Origin: PZPK01 sp965230795
Lineage (GTDB): Bacteria > Pseudomonadota > Gammaproteobacteria > Pseudomonadales > Oleiphilaceae
Length of the DNA: 64,000 nt
Reading direction: 5' to 3'
Assembly (NCBI GenBank): GCA_965230795.1
Contig: OZ246020.1
Coordinates: forward strand, 868,001-932,000
Part shown: piece by piece, positions 43,326 to 52,853 of the stretch
How positions within the stretch are numbered: position 1 is the stretch's first letter
How the letters are laid out: each line of letters begins with the position of its first letter
Notes under the pieces: model-generated
Told to the model about the DNA's origin: nothing
The model's database searches: none
What the model saw: only the letters and a program-made list of their open reading frames with translations
Program-made: the position numbers and the translations under genes

Positions 43326-43847
43326 ATGTTCATCAGTACAATAATTCATGTGCTAGAGCTTGCCACAGCATTGTTAGTCTTGCTCCTAGCGGTACGAATC
43401 AATCGTTGTTACCAGGAATTTACTGTGCAGGAAAGCACGCAGCGCGAATTAAATAAAGCGCAAAAAACGCAGAATGCGCGCACGATCGCGCCAGCTGACG
43501 GGGCTCCTCAACCGGCCGCTCAAGCCACGTCTACAGCAATTCTCAATGATTACATAGGTGGATTTTTCGAAGCACCAACGGCGGATATCACAGCCTTCAG
43601 GGCTGCGGCTCCTGTTGCTGCGAAAACAGCGGTAGAGAGAGAAGCTCCCGCTGAGCAAACTGTAGCTGAAAGTCCAATCACTGAGAGCATGGAAGAGCTC
43701 GAATTACCCGTGCTGAGTGAAGAAATTGATGGCGAAATCATTATGGTTGCGGCCGAAGATTCGGATGTGGCGGAATCTGATCGCGTGATGTCGGACAAGG
43801 TTGTCCACGCCATGTTGGATGAAGCCAAGCTGGTCTGTGCCTCCTGA
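43326..43847 (+). CDS. Single-pass membrane protein, function unknown
   Basis: A 173-residue product with an N-terminal transmembrane helix (about 5-23, IIHVLELATALLVLLLAV), then a disordered-looking Ala, Glu, Pro and Thr-rich region with no recognisable domain. The stop is followed at 37 bases by a strong terminator, which supports it being a real transcription unit. GGAAAGG precedes the ATG. No family is known to me. Confidence 0.6.
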   Translation: MFISTIIHVLELATALLVLLLAVRINRCYQEFTVQESTQRELNKAQKTQNARTIAPADGAPQPAAQATSTAILNDYIGGFFEAPTADITAFRAAAPVAAKTAVEREAPAEQTVAESPITESMEELELPVLSEEIDGEIIMVAAEDSDVAESDRVMSDKVVHAMLDEAKLVCAS

Positions 43848-43884
43848 TCATTTTTGCAAATCCTCATCAGCTTACTAATATATG

Positions 43885-43910
43885 AATGGCCCTTTGGGGC
43901 CATTTTTTTT
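43885..43910 (+). terminator. Intrinsic terminator
   Basis: Stem AATGGCCC / GGGCCATT with loop TTTG, then a run of T residues. Confidence 0.93.
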
Positions 43911-44030
43911 GCCATTTCGATTTGGTTTTTCATGGTCTAATGAATTGAAAACGTCAAATGGCAGGGCAATGTGGCGAGCTTATGGTTTCACCAGTAAGCG
44001 GCCGCCACCTTTGGAGAGAGTAGTGACAAA

Positions 44031-44867
44031 ATGAAGCAGGTTTGTATGGCCTTTTGGGCTGCTGTTTTACTGACAATATTGGGTTCGCAATCACACGCAA
44101 CGGGCCTACCGCCAGAGCATGAGGCGAATCGGCTGATGCTGGCTATTGAACAATCGGTCAATGCGGGGGAGTGGCAAAAGGCCGACGCGCAGATGCAGGC
44201 TTTGCAAGCCCTCTCCCGTCCATTGCCGGAAGCGTTCCACTTTTTTGCAGGCAGGGTGAATCAGGCTTTGGGGAGTTATGAGGAAGCACAGGCCAACTTC
44301 GAAACTTACGTAATTGAAGCCGGGCAAGAGGGTAACTATTACCAGCAGGCTTTGCTGAATATTACGCGCATAGAAGAGCTGGTTTTACAACAGCAGGAGG
44401 CGGAGCCAGTATCGGAAAAAGCGGAAATCGCACCGGCACAAGAGGGAAGAAGCGACGGCTACATTAAATCCCTGCAGGCGCTCTATCTGACAGATGATCC
44501 CAAGAAAGCTCTATTGATGCAGGCAAATAGTTTGTTGGCTGCGCATGCCTATACGGGATCCCGCGTCAAGTCGACCGAGCGGCGATCAGGGGTCGTGTAT
44601 TCGCTTGCTATTGAGGGACAGGATTTGATGGTTCAGGAAAAGGCCTATAGAGACGGCCAGCCGACTTTAAAGATGGTTCGGTTTAAGGTTCTTGGCTTGG
44701 ATCCATTTATCCGAACGGGGTGTTCCAATGATGAATATGCCTGTTGGGTCTATCATCCTGCTGACAAATTTGAGCGTTGGCTGGTTATTGATCGGGATGA
44801 AATGGTTGTCCAGGAGCTGAGCGAGGCATTGTCCAAACTTATACTTCTTATGCAGCGTTCAGGATAG
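44031..44867 (+). CDS. Exported protein with TPR-like helices, function unknown
   Basis: A 278-residue protein with a signal peptide (about 1-23, ending SHATG). Residues about 28-125 look like a few TPR-type helix pairs (LMLAIEQSVNAGEWQKADAQMQAL, GRVNQALGSYEEAQANFETYV). The C-terminal half is a globular region with two cysteines (GCSNDEYACWVYHP) that could form a disulfide in the periplasm. It is convergent with the FHA gene, 44 bases away. I know no named family. Confidence 0.6.
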   Translation: MKQVCMAFWAAVLLTILGSQSHATGLPPEHEANRLMLAIEQSVNAGEWQKADAQMQALQALSRPLPEAFHFFAGRVNQALGSYEEAQANFETYVIEAGQEGNYYQQALLNITRIEELVLQQQEAEPVSEKAEIAPAQEGRSDGYIKSLQALYLTDDPKKALLMQANSLLAAHAYTGSRVKSTERRSGVVYSLAIEGQDLMVQEKAYRDGQPTLKMVRFKVLGLDPFIRTGCSNDEYACWVYHPADKFERWLVIDRDEMVVQELSEALSKLILLMQRSG

Positions 44868-44911
44868 GAGAGAGTCCGTTTCGCGACAGTTCAGCCGGGT
44901 CCGATCAATTT

Positions 44912-45832
44912 TCACAATGCCATCGCTACCAGAACAATGGCACCCACTGCCAGGATAGCGGATACTAGTAGCAGAGCCGCACCTGTGCGGTTTTTTTTGG
45001 GCTCATTTGGTGTCTCTTCCTGATTTTGAAGCCAGTCCTGCTTACCCGATGCCACCAGCTTTTTAGGGCTTGCTGCTTTTGATGCCGGTGCTGTTTTCGC
45101 CTTGGCAGGTGACGGCCGTTGCGCAGTAGTTTTTGGCGTCGAAGCAGATGACTTCTGTTTGCTTTTGGATCCGCTCGCAGGTGCTGTGCGAATAATGGTT
45201 TTGTGAGGATCATGTTCTGGGCCAGACACCTCAAAGGTAACAACGTCGAGTTTGATCTTGTCACCGGGTTTTACAGGCGATTCGCTGACGCGTTCACCAT
45301 TGAGGAAGGTGCCGTTTGATGAGTCCAGGTCTTTCAAAAAAAGTTGTCCGCCGCGAATATCCAGCTCAACATGTCGGCGCGACAGATGTTCCAATGGCAA
45401 CGCAATATCGCAGGCGCTGTCCCGCCCGATCACCACTTTGCCCTCGATGGGAAAGCGGTTCTGTTCGAGCCAGCTGGCTTTGGAATGAATGCTCCAGCCC
45501 CGGCCAGAGGGCTTGCTGGCTGGCGCATTGGCAAATTCGGTCGCCGCTTTCGGATCAATTAACTCCAGATCAAGGTGGCCCAAAGTAATCTGGTCGCCAA
45601 CCTTGAGTGTGGTTTTGTCAGCCACAGGGATGCCGTTGACCCACATTGAAGTGCCACCGGCACGGTTTTGCAGCGTAATGCCGTCAGTGCCTGATCGTAT
45701 TTCCGCATGCACTTCCTGTAAGGAGGCATCATCGATCATTAGGCTGTTTTGCGGTGCGCGACCGATGGTAAATGTACTATCAACCAGCCATACGGCTTCC
45801 CGGCGTCGGTCTCGAAATTGCAGTTTTAACAT
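44912..45832 (-). CDS. Tail-anchored protein with two FHA domains
   Basis: FHA domains bind phosphothreonine peptides. The 306-residue protein has FHA1 at about 15-92 and FHA2 at about 128-203. FHA2 is canonical: Gly136-Arg137, SRRH at 151-154, SSNGTFLNG at 171-179. FHA1 keeps Gly24-Arg25 but has Gln-Glu-Val-His at 39-42 in place of Ser-Arg-Arg-His, so phosphopeptide binding there is doubtful. A Lys/Ala/Pro/Ser-rich linker (about 208-282) leads to a C-terminal membrane helix (284-306). It is divergent from the PP2C-kinase pair, which suggests a shared pathway. Confidence 0.92.
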   Translation of the reverse strand: MLKLQFRDRRREAVWLVDSTFTIGRAPQNSLMIDDASLQEVHAEIRSGTDGITLQNRAGGTSMWVNGIPVADKTTLKVGDQITLGHLDLELIDPKAATEFANAPASKPSGRGWSIHSKASWLEQNRFPIEGKVVIGRDSACDIALPLEHLSRRHVELDIRGGQLFLKDLDSSNGTFLNGERVSESPVKPGDKIKLDVVTFEVSGPEHDPHKTIIRTAPASGSKSKQKSSASTPKTTAQRPSPAKAKTAPASKAASPKKLVASGKQDWLQNQEETPNEPKKNRTGAALLLVSAILAVGAIVLVAMAL

Positions 45833-46094
45833 GCCTGTTGAACCATCTTGAAAGAGTTTCCCTGGAAAACAGTCGTTGCGACGGTTTTACCGTATTGTTT
45901 AGCAAGTATAGCCGCAGAATCAGACTCTTCGAGATTCTTTGTTTTTCTCTTGTATTTTTGAGGCAAGTGGCTGAATTTTTTCGAGATAAATGGGGAGAAG
46001 TCGGTGCAAGCGCTATACTCAGAAGGTAAACTCCGTTTCCAGGTGGCGCCTGATCAGCCACGATTTCATCCATTTACATGCAGAGAAGGAAGGC

Positions 46095-46940
46095 ATGCTC
46101 GAGTCCGCTGTAATTTGTGATCCAGGCCGCGTACGCGAATCCAATGAAGATAGTGTTCTGGAACAAAAGCAGCTGGGTATCTGGGCGGTTGCTGATGGCG
46201 TGGGTGGCAATGGTCATGGTGACGTGGCTAGCCAGCTTGCGTTACAGACCATAGAACGACGGATTCGACAGGGGCAGAACTTACTTGAAGCCGTAGAAGC
46301 TGCGAATCAATCAATATTGGAGGCTATCGAACAGAATCCGGAGTTTGCCGGTATGGCGACGACACTGGTAGTAAGTCGCTTTGAAGATATGCATTTTGAG
46401 CTGGCCTGGGTAGGGGATAGCCGGGCTTACTTCGTTGATAGTGAGGGTATCAGTCAGATTACGGCCGATCATAACGTTGCCAATCGACTTTTTGATTCGG
46501 GTCAAATAAAAGCAGAAGAAGTTGCGTCTCATCCTGGGCAACATGAGCTGACCCAGGCCTTGGGGCAGATGAGTTTGCCGCAAATTCCGAAGAGTTTGGG
46601 AGAATTGCATGATGGTGACTATTTGCTCCTGTGTTCGGATGGTTTGTGCGGCGTTGTTGATGATGAGGCTATGTACCAGGCCGTGATGGCGAGTAAAGAG
46701 CCTGACAAGGCTGTGGCTCAGCTTCTAGAGTTAGCGCTGGAGGCAGGAGGGCCAGACAATATCAGTATCGCGTTGATCCGTTATCATTCCCAGGAAACGT
46801 CAATTCACGCTCACGAATTCAGATCGAAAGGTCGGAGAAACCGCTTTGATCGCAGACCCTACGAAGAACATCGAGCACAACGCCCCTTCCTGTTGGGACT
46901 CATACTGATTGCTATTGTGCTGCTGATAGTGCTGCTCTAG
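46095..46940 (+). CDS. Tail-anchored PP2C-family protein phosphatase
   Basis: A metal-dependent Ser/Thr phosphatase of 281 residues. The motifs are complete: RVRESNEDS (12-20), ADGVGGNGHGDVAS (33-46), WVGDSRAYF (105-113), LCSDGLCG (179-186) and GGPDNISIALI (218-228). After the catalytic domain come a basic linker and a C-terminal membrane helix (about 264-281), so it faces the cytosol from the inner membrane. The start at 46095 has AAGGAAGG upstream; the open frame before it is discarded. The kinase gene begins 16 bases later. By analogy with PrpC/Stp1/PppA it should reverse the action of that kinase. Confidence 0.94.
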   Translation: MLESAVICDPGRVRESNEDSVLEQKQLGIWAVADGVGGNGHGDVASQLALQTIERRIRQGQNLLEAVEAANQSILEAIEQNPEFAGMATTLVVSRFEDMHFELAWVGDSRAYFVDSEGISQITADHNVANRLFDSGQIKAEEVASHPGQHELTQALGQMSLPQIPKSLGELHDGDYLLLCSDGLCGVVDDEAMYQAVMASKEPDKAVAQLLELALEAGGPDNISIALIRYHSQETSIHAHEFRSKGRRNRFDRRPYEEHRAQRPFLLGLILIAIVLLIVLL

Positions 46941-46956
46941 ATCCGGATTACTGAAA

Positions 46957-48702
46957 ATGAAAGAAGGACGTTACCAGTACCAGGAAAAAATCGGCGAAGG
47001 CGGAATGGCCACCGTTTACAAGGGTATGCAGACTTCGCTGAATCGCCCTGTAGCGATCAAGGTTCTCTCTGCAACACTTTCCGACAACCCCTCTGTTATC
47101 AAGCGCTTCCAGCAGGAATCTCTGATTATTGCGCGCTTGAATCACCCTAACATTATTCACGTCATTGATAAGGGGATGACCAGCAAGGGTCGGCCCGTTT
47201 TTGTGATGGAATATGTGGAGGGGACGAACCTCGCCGATGCCATTCGTGATAACAAATATACTTACAATGAGCGTTTGGATATCGCAATCCAGCTCTGCAA
47301 GGGCGTGGCCTATGCTCACAAGCTTGATGTCATTCATCGTGATATCAAACCGGCCAACGTGATTGTTGATCAGGAGGGCTTTGCGCGCCTCCTGGACTTT
47401 GGAATTGCCTCTTTCTTCAAGAGTGACAGGGAAGACCAGTCTGAGGAAACCCGACTGATCATGGGGACTGAGGCCTACATGGCGCCAGAACAGCATCGGG
47501 GAATTGCCGAGACGACCAAGCTCAGTGATATCTATTCACTAGGGGTCGTGATGTTTGAGTTGTTTACGGGGCAGTTACCGTCTCCCAACGGACTGTCTTC
47601 CGTACAGATCAATTCGCAGGTTGGTCAGACAGTATCGGATTTGATTCAGCGTTGTCTCGAACCCGATCCGTCCAAGCGTCCCCAATCTGTCGAGGAAGTG
47701 AAAACGCGCTTGCTGCGTGCCGTTAAGGGGCAGCATATCGGCCAGGAGCAAGCGAACCGGGCTGGGCAGGGTCTGAGCGCCATTGCGAAAAAATTTGAAC
47801 TTCTGGATGTGATGCAGGAAGACAAGTTTGGCGCCGCCTATCTCTACGAAGACAAAAGCTCTCAGAAGCTCCTGGTCATCAAAAAGAAGACCGAATCAAC
47901 GGCCGGATATAAAGAAGCGAAATTGCTTCAGTCTATTAAGCATCCCAATATTGTTCGTATTCTAGGAGCATCCAAAAACGATAGTGTATTCATCATTGTG
48001 ATGGATTACGTTTCGGGAGGGAGCCTGCAGGACCGGTTGATTCAGCCAATGGAGTTGCAGAGCTTTCTCAGAATCGCGGTTCAGGCGTGTAAAGGTCTCG
48101 CTAACGCCCATCAGAACCGCATTGTGCATGGCAACCTGCGGCCCAGCAATATTCTGCTGACAGCCGATATGCAGGTAAAAGTGAGTGATTTTGGTCTGGA
48201 TGAGCACTACCGTTTGAAGGCTGAAGAGCGCAATTGGTACGGTGCGCCAGAAAAAGAAACCAGCGAGCTCGCCGACATCTTTTCACTGGGTGCTGTCTTT
48301 TACCACGCCCTGACAAGTTTTCCGCCGACCTTTAAAGAAGGGCGTTTGGTAAAATCCCAGCACTTTATCAAGCAGCCCCGGGATATTCAGATTCTGGTGG
48401 AACGGATGCTGTCGCATGACCCCCTTGAGCGCCCGCAGAGCGTGGAGGCTGTGGCGTCGGAGCTCTTGCCATTTATTGAGCAGGCCAAAACACGGGTTCA
48501 GGAGCGCGATGACCGCACCAAAGTGCAACCAACGATTGAACGAGTCATCGAGTATCGGCGCGTCAACTGGCTGACGATTGCATTGGGGGTGTTCTTTTGT
48601 CTGTCTTTGGCCCTGAATGTGTTATTGCTGTCCAGGGAAGGTGCTCAAATCAAGGCTTTGATTCTTGAATACATTGCTTATTTGACTCGCTGGTTATCCT
48701 AG
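46957..48702 (+). CDS. Membrane-anchored Ser/Thr kinase fused to a pseudokinase domain
   Basis: A 581-residue protein with two kinase folds in tandem. Domain 1 (about 6-255) is canonical: GEGGMATV loop (13-20), Lys35, Glu54, HRDIKPAN (127-134), DFG (147-149), APE (176-178). Domain 2 (about 280-510) has a degenerate glycine loop (EDKFGAAY) and HGNLRPSN at 391-398, where the catalytic Asp is Asn393. It retains DFG (411-413) and APE (430-432), so it should be an inactive or regulatory pseudokinase. A hydrophobic helix (about 538-558) near the C-terminus anchors it, followed by a short tail. It is 16 bases after the PP2C gene and opposite the FHA gene. Confidence 0.93.
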   Translation: MKEGRYQYQEKIGEGGMATVYKGMQTSLNRPVAIKVLSATLSDNPSVIKRFQQESLIIARLNHPNIIHVIDKGMTSKGRPVFVMEYVEGTNLADAIRDNKYTYNERLDIAIQLCKGVAYAHKLDVIHRDIKPANVIVDQEGFARLLDFGIASFFKSDREDQSEETRLIMGTEAYMAPEQHRGIAETTKLSDIYSLGVVMFELFTGQLPSPNGLSSVQINSQVGQTVSDLIQRCLEPDPSKRPQSVEEVKTRLLRAVKGQHIGQEQANRAGQGLSAIAKKFELLDVMQEDKFGAAYLYEDKSSQKLLVIKKKTESTAGYKEAKLLQSIKHPNIVRILGASKNDSVFIIVMDYVSGGSLQDRLIQPMELQSFLRIAVQACKGLANAHQNRIVHGNLRPSNILLTADMQVKVSDFGLDEHYRLKAEERNWYGAPEKETSELADIFSLGAVFYHALTSFPPTFKEGRLVKSQHFIKQPRDIQILVERMLSHDPLERPQSVEAVASELLPFIEQAKTRVQERDDRTKVQPTIERVIEYRRVNWLTIALGVFFCLSLALNVLLLSREGAQIKALILEYIAYLTRWLS

Positions 48703-49193
48703 TCCGGCAACTTTTGTTTTCGAAGCGGGTTGGCGGTGTAGCGGCGCCGATGGGCGTAACCAAGACAACCCTGGACCAGAACGTAGGTAAAGCCGACGGT
48801 AAAGGCAAAAGATATCAGGATCAGTGCCGAGTTTTGCAATGCGTCTTCCATACTGCCGTACTGGAAGCCCGATAAGAGTTTGGCCAGATAAACAATCAGC
48901 AAGTAGATGCAAATACCTCCACCCATCAAGCTAGTGAGGACCTGGCTGGCTATGTTGGAAAGGCTGGGGATTGTGTCGTGATGCTGGCAGTTGGGACAAA
49001 TATAATTGTCCGTATAATCAGGCTCGTTCTCTAAAATGGCTGGAACCATGCGTGCACCGCTGCATTGTGTGCAGGTGTAAGGTGTATCCGCTATTTCGTC
49101 AGCGAATTGGCTGGACGGTTCAATTTGCATAGAGGGAAACCGGAAAAAAGGGTATTCATTCAAGCTTAAGTGATTGCAGCCGTTTTTCAACAT
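48699..49193 (-). CDS. Zinc-ribbon membrane protein, function unknown
   Basis: A 164-residue protein with a zinc-ribbon-like pair CTQC and CPNC (about residues 41-44 and 66-69), two transmembrane helices (about 83-105 and 118-142), and a basic C-terminal tail (HRRRYTANPLRKQK). The N-terminus is uncertain: the Met at 49193 is used here, a Met at 49130 is equally likely, and neither has a clear ribosome site. Its last 4 bases overlap the kinase gene end on the other strand. No family is recognised. Confidence 0.6.
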   Translation of the reverse strand: MLKNGCNHLSLNEYPFFRFPSMQIEPSSQFADEIADTPYTCTQCSGARMVPAILENEPDYTDNYICPNCQHHDTIPSLSNIASQVLTSLMGGGICIYLLIVYLAKLLSGFQYGSMEDALQNSALILISFAFTVGFTYVLVQGCLGYAHRRRYTANPLRKQKLPD

Positions 49194-49352
49194 TGATTCG
49201 AGAGTGAGTTAAGCGCGAGCAATCGACGTGTATTAATGTGGCAGATATATTTTCTTTTTGCGCGACACCTACTATCATGACAGGCTCTCGCTACACGTAG
49301 AATATGGTAAGGATTTACCTGAATCAAAGACAAAAAGGCTACGACAATCACA

Positions 49353-51026
49353 ATGACTTCACTCAACAAAGTTTCGCTTCCGCTAGAACAAGTTTACCGA
49401 TGGGAAAAAGCCAGAGCTGATGATATTTACCTGACCCAGCCCATGGGCAACGGTGTGGTGCAGGAATATACCTGGAACCGTGCGGTGGGCGAAGCCCGTC
49501 GCATGGCCACTTATCTGAAGTCTCTCGATCTGCCGCCAAAGAGCAAGGTCGCTATTTTGTCCAAAAACTGTGCCCATTGGATTATGACCGATCTGGCGAT
49601 TTGGATGGCTGGGCACATTACGGTTCCTCTTTACCCCACGCTCAATGCTGAAACCGTCAGTTATATTCTCGAACACAGTGAGTCCAAGGTCTTGTTTGTT
49701 GGCAAGTTGGACGACTGGGATACCATGAAGCCCGGCGTACCTGAAGACCTGCCCTGTATTTCCTATCCCTTAAGTCCGCCAAACGATTACCCCACATGGG
49801 ATAACATTGTGGCGGAAAATGCACCGATGAAAGAAGACACCGTGCGTGAGCCAGATGAGCTGGCAACCATCGTTTACACCTCAGGGAGTACGGGAAAGCC
49901 AAAGGGTGTGATGTTGTCATTCTATGCGATGGGCGTCGCTGCCAGTGGTGTTGCTCAGGCGCTCGAAATGTATCCGACCGACCGCATGCTTTCGTATTTG
50001 CCTTTGGCCCACGTATTCGAGCGCTACGCTGTGGAGCAAGCCTCCTTGCATATTGGCTTTCAGCTGTTTTTTGCGGAAGATCTGAATACCTTTGTTGAAG
50101 ATCTGAGAAGAGCCCGGCCTACAATCTTTATTTCCGTTCCCCGTCTCTGGTCCAAGTTCCAGCTCGGCATTTTCAAGAAGATGCCGCCCAAGAAAATTGA
50201 CCGTTTCCTCAAGGTTCCATTCCTCAACAAGATTGTGAAAAAGAAAATCCTCACAGGTCTTGGTCTGGAGTATTGTCGATTCGCGGGAAGTGGTTCGGCG
50301 CCGTTGTCTGAAGACATTATCAATTGGTATCGTCGCTTGGGACTGGAGCTGCTGGAAGGCTATGGTATGTCCGAAAACTTTGCCTACTCGCACATTTCCT
50401 TCCCTGGACGCTCCAAGGTAGGTTATGTTGGTGAGCCCTTGCCTGGTGTTCAGCACCGTATCTCTGAAATTGGAGAAATCGAAGTCAACAGTCCTGCAAA
50501 CATGATGGGTTACTACAAGGATGAGGAAAAAACCAAGGAGAGTTTCACGGAAGATGGTTTCCTGTTGACTGGAGACAAGGGTGAAATTGACGGTCAGGGC
50601 CGCCTCAAAATTACGGGTAGAATCAAGGAAATCTTCAAGACCAGTAAAGGAAAATACGTAGCGCCGGCTCCCATTGAGAACAAAATCGTTAGTCATGATG
50701 CCATCGAAATGGTTTGTGTTGCGGGTGCCGAGTGTCCTCAGCCACATGCCTTGATTTTGCTGTCAGAGGAAAACCTGCCCAAACGTGATGATCCTGAGTT
50801 CCGCAAGACTCTGGAGCCGGAATTGATGGAAGTCATGAAAGAGGTGAACAACAGTGTTGACCCTCACGAGCAACTGCAATTCGTTGTGATCGTGAAGGAT
50901 GTCTGGGGTATTGAGAATGAATTTCTCACGCCGACCATGAAGATCAAGCGTAACGTCGTTGAAGACACCTACAAGGGCAAGCAGGACGCCTGGTATTCAA
51001 GCAAACAAAAAGTGATCTGGGAATAA
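49353..51026 (+). CDS. AMP-dependent long-chain acyl-CoA synthetase-like enzyme
   Basis: An adenylate-forming enzyme of 557 residues, probably activating fatty acids to acyl-CoA. Motifs: the P-loop-like YTSGSTGKPKGVMLS, the acyl-binding and catalytic LEGYGMSEN, LTGDKGEID, and GRIKEIFKTSKGKYVAPAPIEN. The substrate is not certain; length and motifs are closest to the long-chain (AMP-binding, FadD15/ACSL-like) group rather than FadD. It is a single-gene unit with a terminator. Confidence 0.9.
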   Translation: MTSLNKVSLPLEQVYRWEKARADDIYLTQPMGNGVVQEYTWNRAVGEARRMATYLKSLDLPPKSKVAILSKNCAHWIMTDLAIWMAGHITVPLYPTLNAETVSYILEHSESKVLFVGKLDDWDTMKPGVPEDLPCISYPLSPPNDYPTWDNIVAENAPMKEDTVREPDELATIVYTSGSTGKPKGVMLSFYAMGVAASGVAQALEMYPTDRMLSYLPLAHVFERYAVEQASLHIGFQLFFAEDLNTFVEDLRRARPTIFISVPRLWSKFQLGIFKKMPPKKIDRFLKVPFLNKIVKKKILTGLGLEYCRFAGSGSAPLSEDIINWYRRLGLELLEGYGMSENFAYSHISFPGRSKVGYVGEPLPGVQHRISEIGEIEVNSPANMMGYYKDEEKTKESFTEDGFLLTGDKGEIDGQGRLKITGRIKEIFKTSKGKYVAPAPIENKIVSHDAIEMVCVAGAECPQPHALILLSEENLPKRDDPEFRKTLEPELMEVMKEVNNSVDPHEQLQFVVIVKDVWGIENEFLTPTMKIKRNVVEDTYKGKQDAWYSSKQKVIWE

Positions 51027-51055
51027 CTCAGGGCACTACACGTTCTGTCTGACAG

Positions 51056-51083
51056 AAAGGGTCCATGATTATGGGCCCTTTTT
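51056..51083 (+). terminator. Intrinsic terminator after the acyl-CoA synthetase gene
   Basis: Stem AAAGGGTCCAT / ATGGGCCCTTT (one G-T pair) with loop GATT and a T-run. Confidence 0.9.
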
Positions 51084-51165
51084 CGTTGTGCGAAGTCATT
51101 TGAGAAGGTGTTTGTTGGCGAGAATAGCCTCCGAACAAGCACCCGGCCCGAGACCTGCCTTTGGA

Positions 51166-52827
51166 TCAGGCGTTTTTGTTTTTCCCGATAGAACGATCCA
51201 GCAGCATAACCGGGATGATGCCCACCAGGACAATGACCAGAGCTGAAAGTGCACTCTGTTCCAACAATTCATCGGATGCAAACTGGTAAACCTGCGTTGC
51301 CAGCGTTTCAAAGTTGAAGGGGCGTAGTATCAGGGTTGCAGGTAGCTCTTTCATGCAATCGACGAATACCACCAGCATAGCGGTCAAAGCGCCTCGGCGA
51401 ATAATCGGAAGATGGACGTAAAGCAGCGTATGCAAGGTGCTCTGACCGAGTGAACGCGAGGCCATATCCATATTGAAGGTGACTTTTTCCAGGCTGGATT
51501 CGACAGACCCGGAAGCGACGGCAAGAAAGCGCACACAATAGGCAAACAAAATCGCGAATGCAGTGCCACTTAGTATCAGACCAGTTGAATGATCGAAGCG
51601 GGCTCGCATCAGGCTATCAACGGCGTTGTCCAGGGCTGCGAAGGGAATGATGATGCCGACGGCCAACACTGCGCCGGGAACGGCATAACCGAGACTGGCG
51701 ACTCGAATCATGGAGCTGGTGAGTGCGTTGCGGTTCAGGCGCTTGCTGTAGGCGAGTACGATGCCTAAAACCAGTGTGATGAAGGCTGCGCCGGCGGATA
51801 AAGAAAAGCTATTGAAAGCGTGGCGAATGAAGTCGGCATTCCAGCTTACTGAAAAGTAGTTGAAGGCATAGTGCGTCAATACCAGAAAAGGTATCAGAAA
51901 ACCCAACACAAAAGGGCTTGCCGCAGCGGTTGTTGCCAGAGCAGCCCGTGCACCGCTTAGCTTTTGGGGAGCAATAGGCTCACTCGCGGTACGTGATTGA
52001 AATTGTTTCTGCCGGCGCCGAGAGTAACGTTCGAGAGTGATCAGAATGACGACGATGGCAACCATCAGGCTGGCGATTTGAGCAGCCCCTCCGAGGTTGC
52101 TCATGTTTAGCCAGGTGTCATAGAGACCTGCGGTCAAAGTTTGGACAGCGAAGTAGTCGACCGTGCCGAAATCGTTCAGTGTCTCCATCAACACCAGTGC
52201 CAGACCCACGGCGATTGCCGGACGTGCTATGGGAAGTGAGACCCGGAAAAAATAGCCCAGAGGACTTGTGCCGAGGCTACGCGCAGTCTGATAAAGCGCG
52301 ACAGATTGTTCAAGAAATGCGGCTCGAGCAAGCATATAAACATAGGGATACAGGGCGAGCGACATCATCAGAATCGCGCCTCCCATGCTTCGTATTTCCG
52401 GAAACCAGTAGTCCTGGGCAGAATCCCAGGAGAAAAGATTTCTCAAAGCCATCTGCACCGGTCCGGCGTATTCGAGTAGATCGGTGTAGACATAGGCAAC
52501 GACATAGGCGGGTACAGCAAAAGGTAGCAATAGTGCCCAACTCAGCCAGCGCTTGCCGGGAAAGTCATACATCACCATCAACCAGGCTGCGCCGGTACCA
52601 ATGGCAAAGGTCAGGAGACCAACGCCAACCATCAATATGGCGGTATTTTCCAGGTAACGGGGTAGTACCGTTGCCATCAGATGTGGCCAGATATTTTCGT
52701 CGGGGAAAAAGGCCAGATAGAGTACCGATGCCAGCGGTAAACCGATCAGTATGGCAATGACAAGCGAAGACAGGAACCAGGGGCGCTCCTGAGACTGTAT
52801 TCGCCACATGGCGGCCATGCGAGACAT
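51166..52827 (-). CDS. fbpB: Iron(III) ABC transporter permease, FbpB type
   Basis: An inner-membrane permease of 553 residues with two fused six-helix halves, as in the FbpB/SfuB family. The EAA-type loops that contact the ATPase are present (LYQTARSLGTSPLGYFFRVSLPIARPAI in the first half and MASRSLGQSTLHTLLYVHLPII in the second). The Met at 52825-52827 is chosen, with AGGAG 11 bases upstream; other Met codons nearby are possible. It lies 79 bases after fbpA. No ATPase gene is next to it, so the ATP-binding partner must be encoded elsewhere. Confidence 0.9.
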   Translation of the reverse strand: MSRMAAMWRIQSQERPWFLSSLVIAILIGLPLASVLYLAFFPDENIWPHLMATVLPRYLENTAILMVGVGLLTFAIGTGAAWLMVMYDFPGKRWLSWALLLPFAVPAYVVAYVYTDLLEYAGPVQMALRNLFSWDSAQDYWFPEIRSMGGAILMMSLALYPYVYMLARAAFLEQSVALYQTARSLGTSPLGYFFRVSLPIARPAIAVGLALVLMETLNDFGTVDYFAVQTLTAGLYDTWLNMSNLGGAAQIASLMVAIVVILITLERYSRRRQKQFQSRTASEPIAPQKLSGARAALATTAAASPFVLGFLIPFLVLTHYAFNYFSVSWNADFIRHAFNSFSLSAGAAFITLVLGIVLAYSKRLNRNALTSSMIRVASLGYAVPGAVLAVGIIIPFAALDNAVDSLMRARFDHSTGLILSGTAFAILFAYCVRFLAVASGSVESSLEKVTFNMDMASRSLGQSTLHTLLYVHLPIIRRGALTAMLVVFVDCMKELPATLILRPFNFETLATQVYQFASDELLEQSALSALVIVLVGIIPVMLLDRSIGKNKNA

Positions 52828-52853
52828 GCTTGGTGAAACTCCTGAAACGAGAA

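Noticed and set aside
44912..48702. FHA/PP2C/kinase genes as part of a type VI secretion locus
   Set aside because: No tss, hcp, vgrG or clpV genes in the flanking sequence.
49917..50747. Long minus-strand frame opposite the acyl-CoA synthetase gene
   Set aside because: Antisense shadow of a gene with complete motifs.
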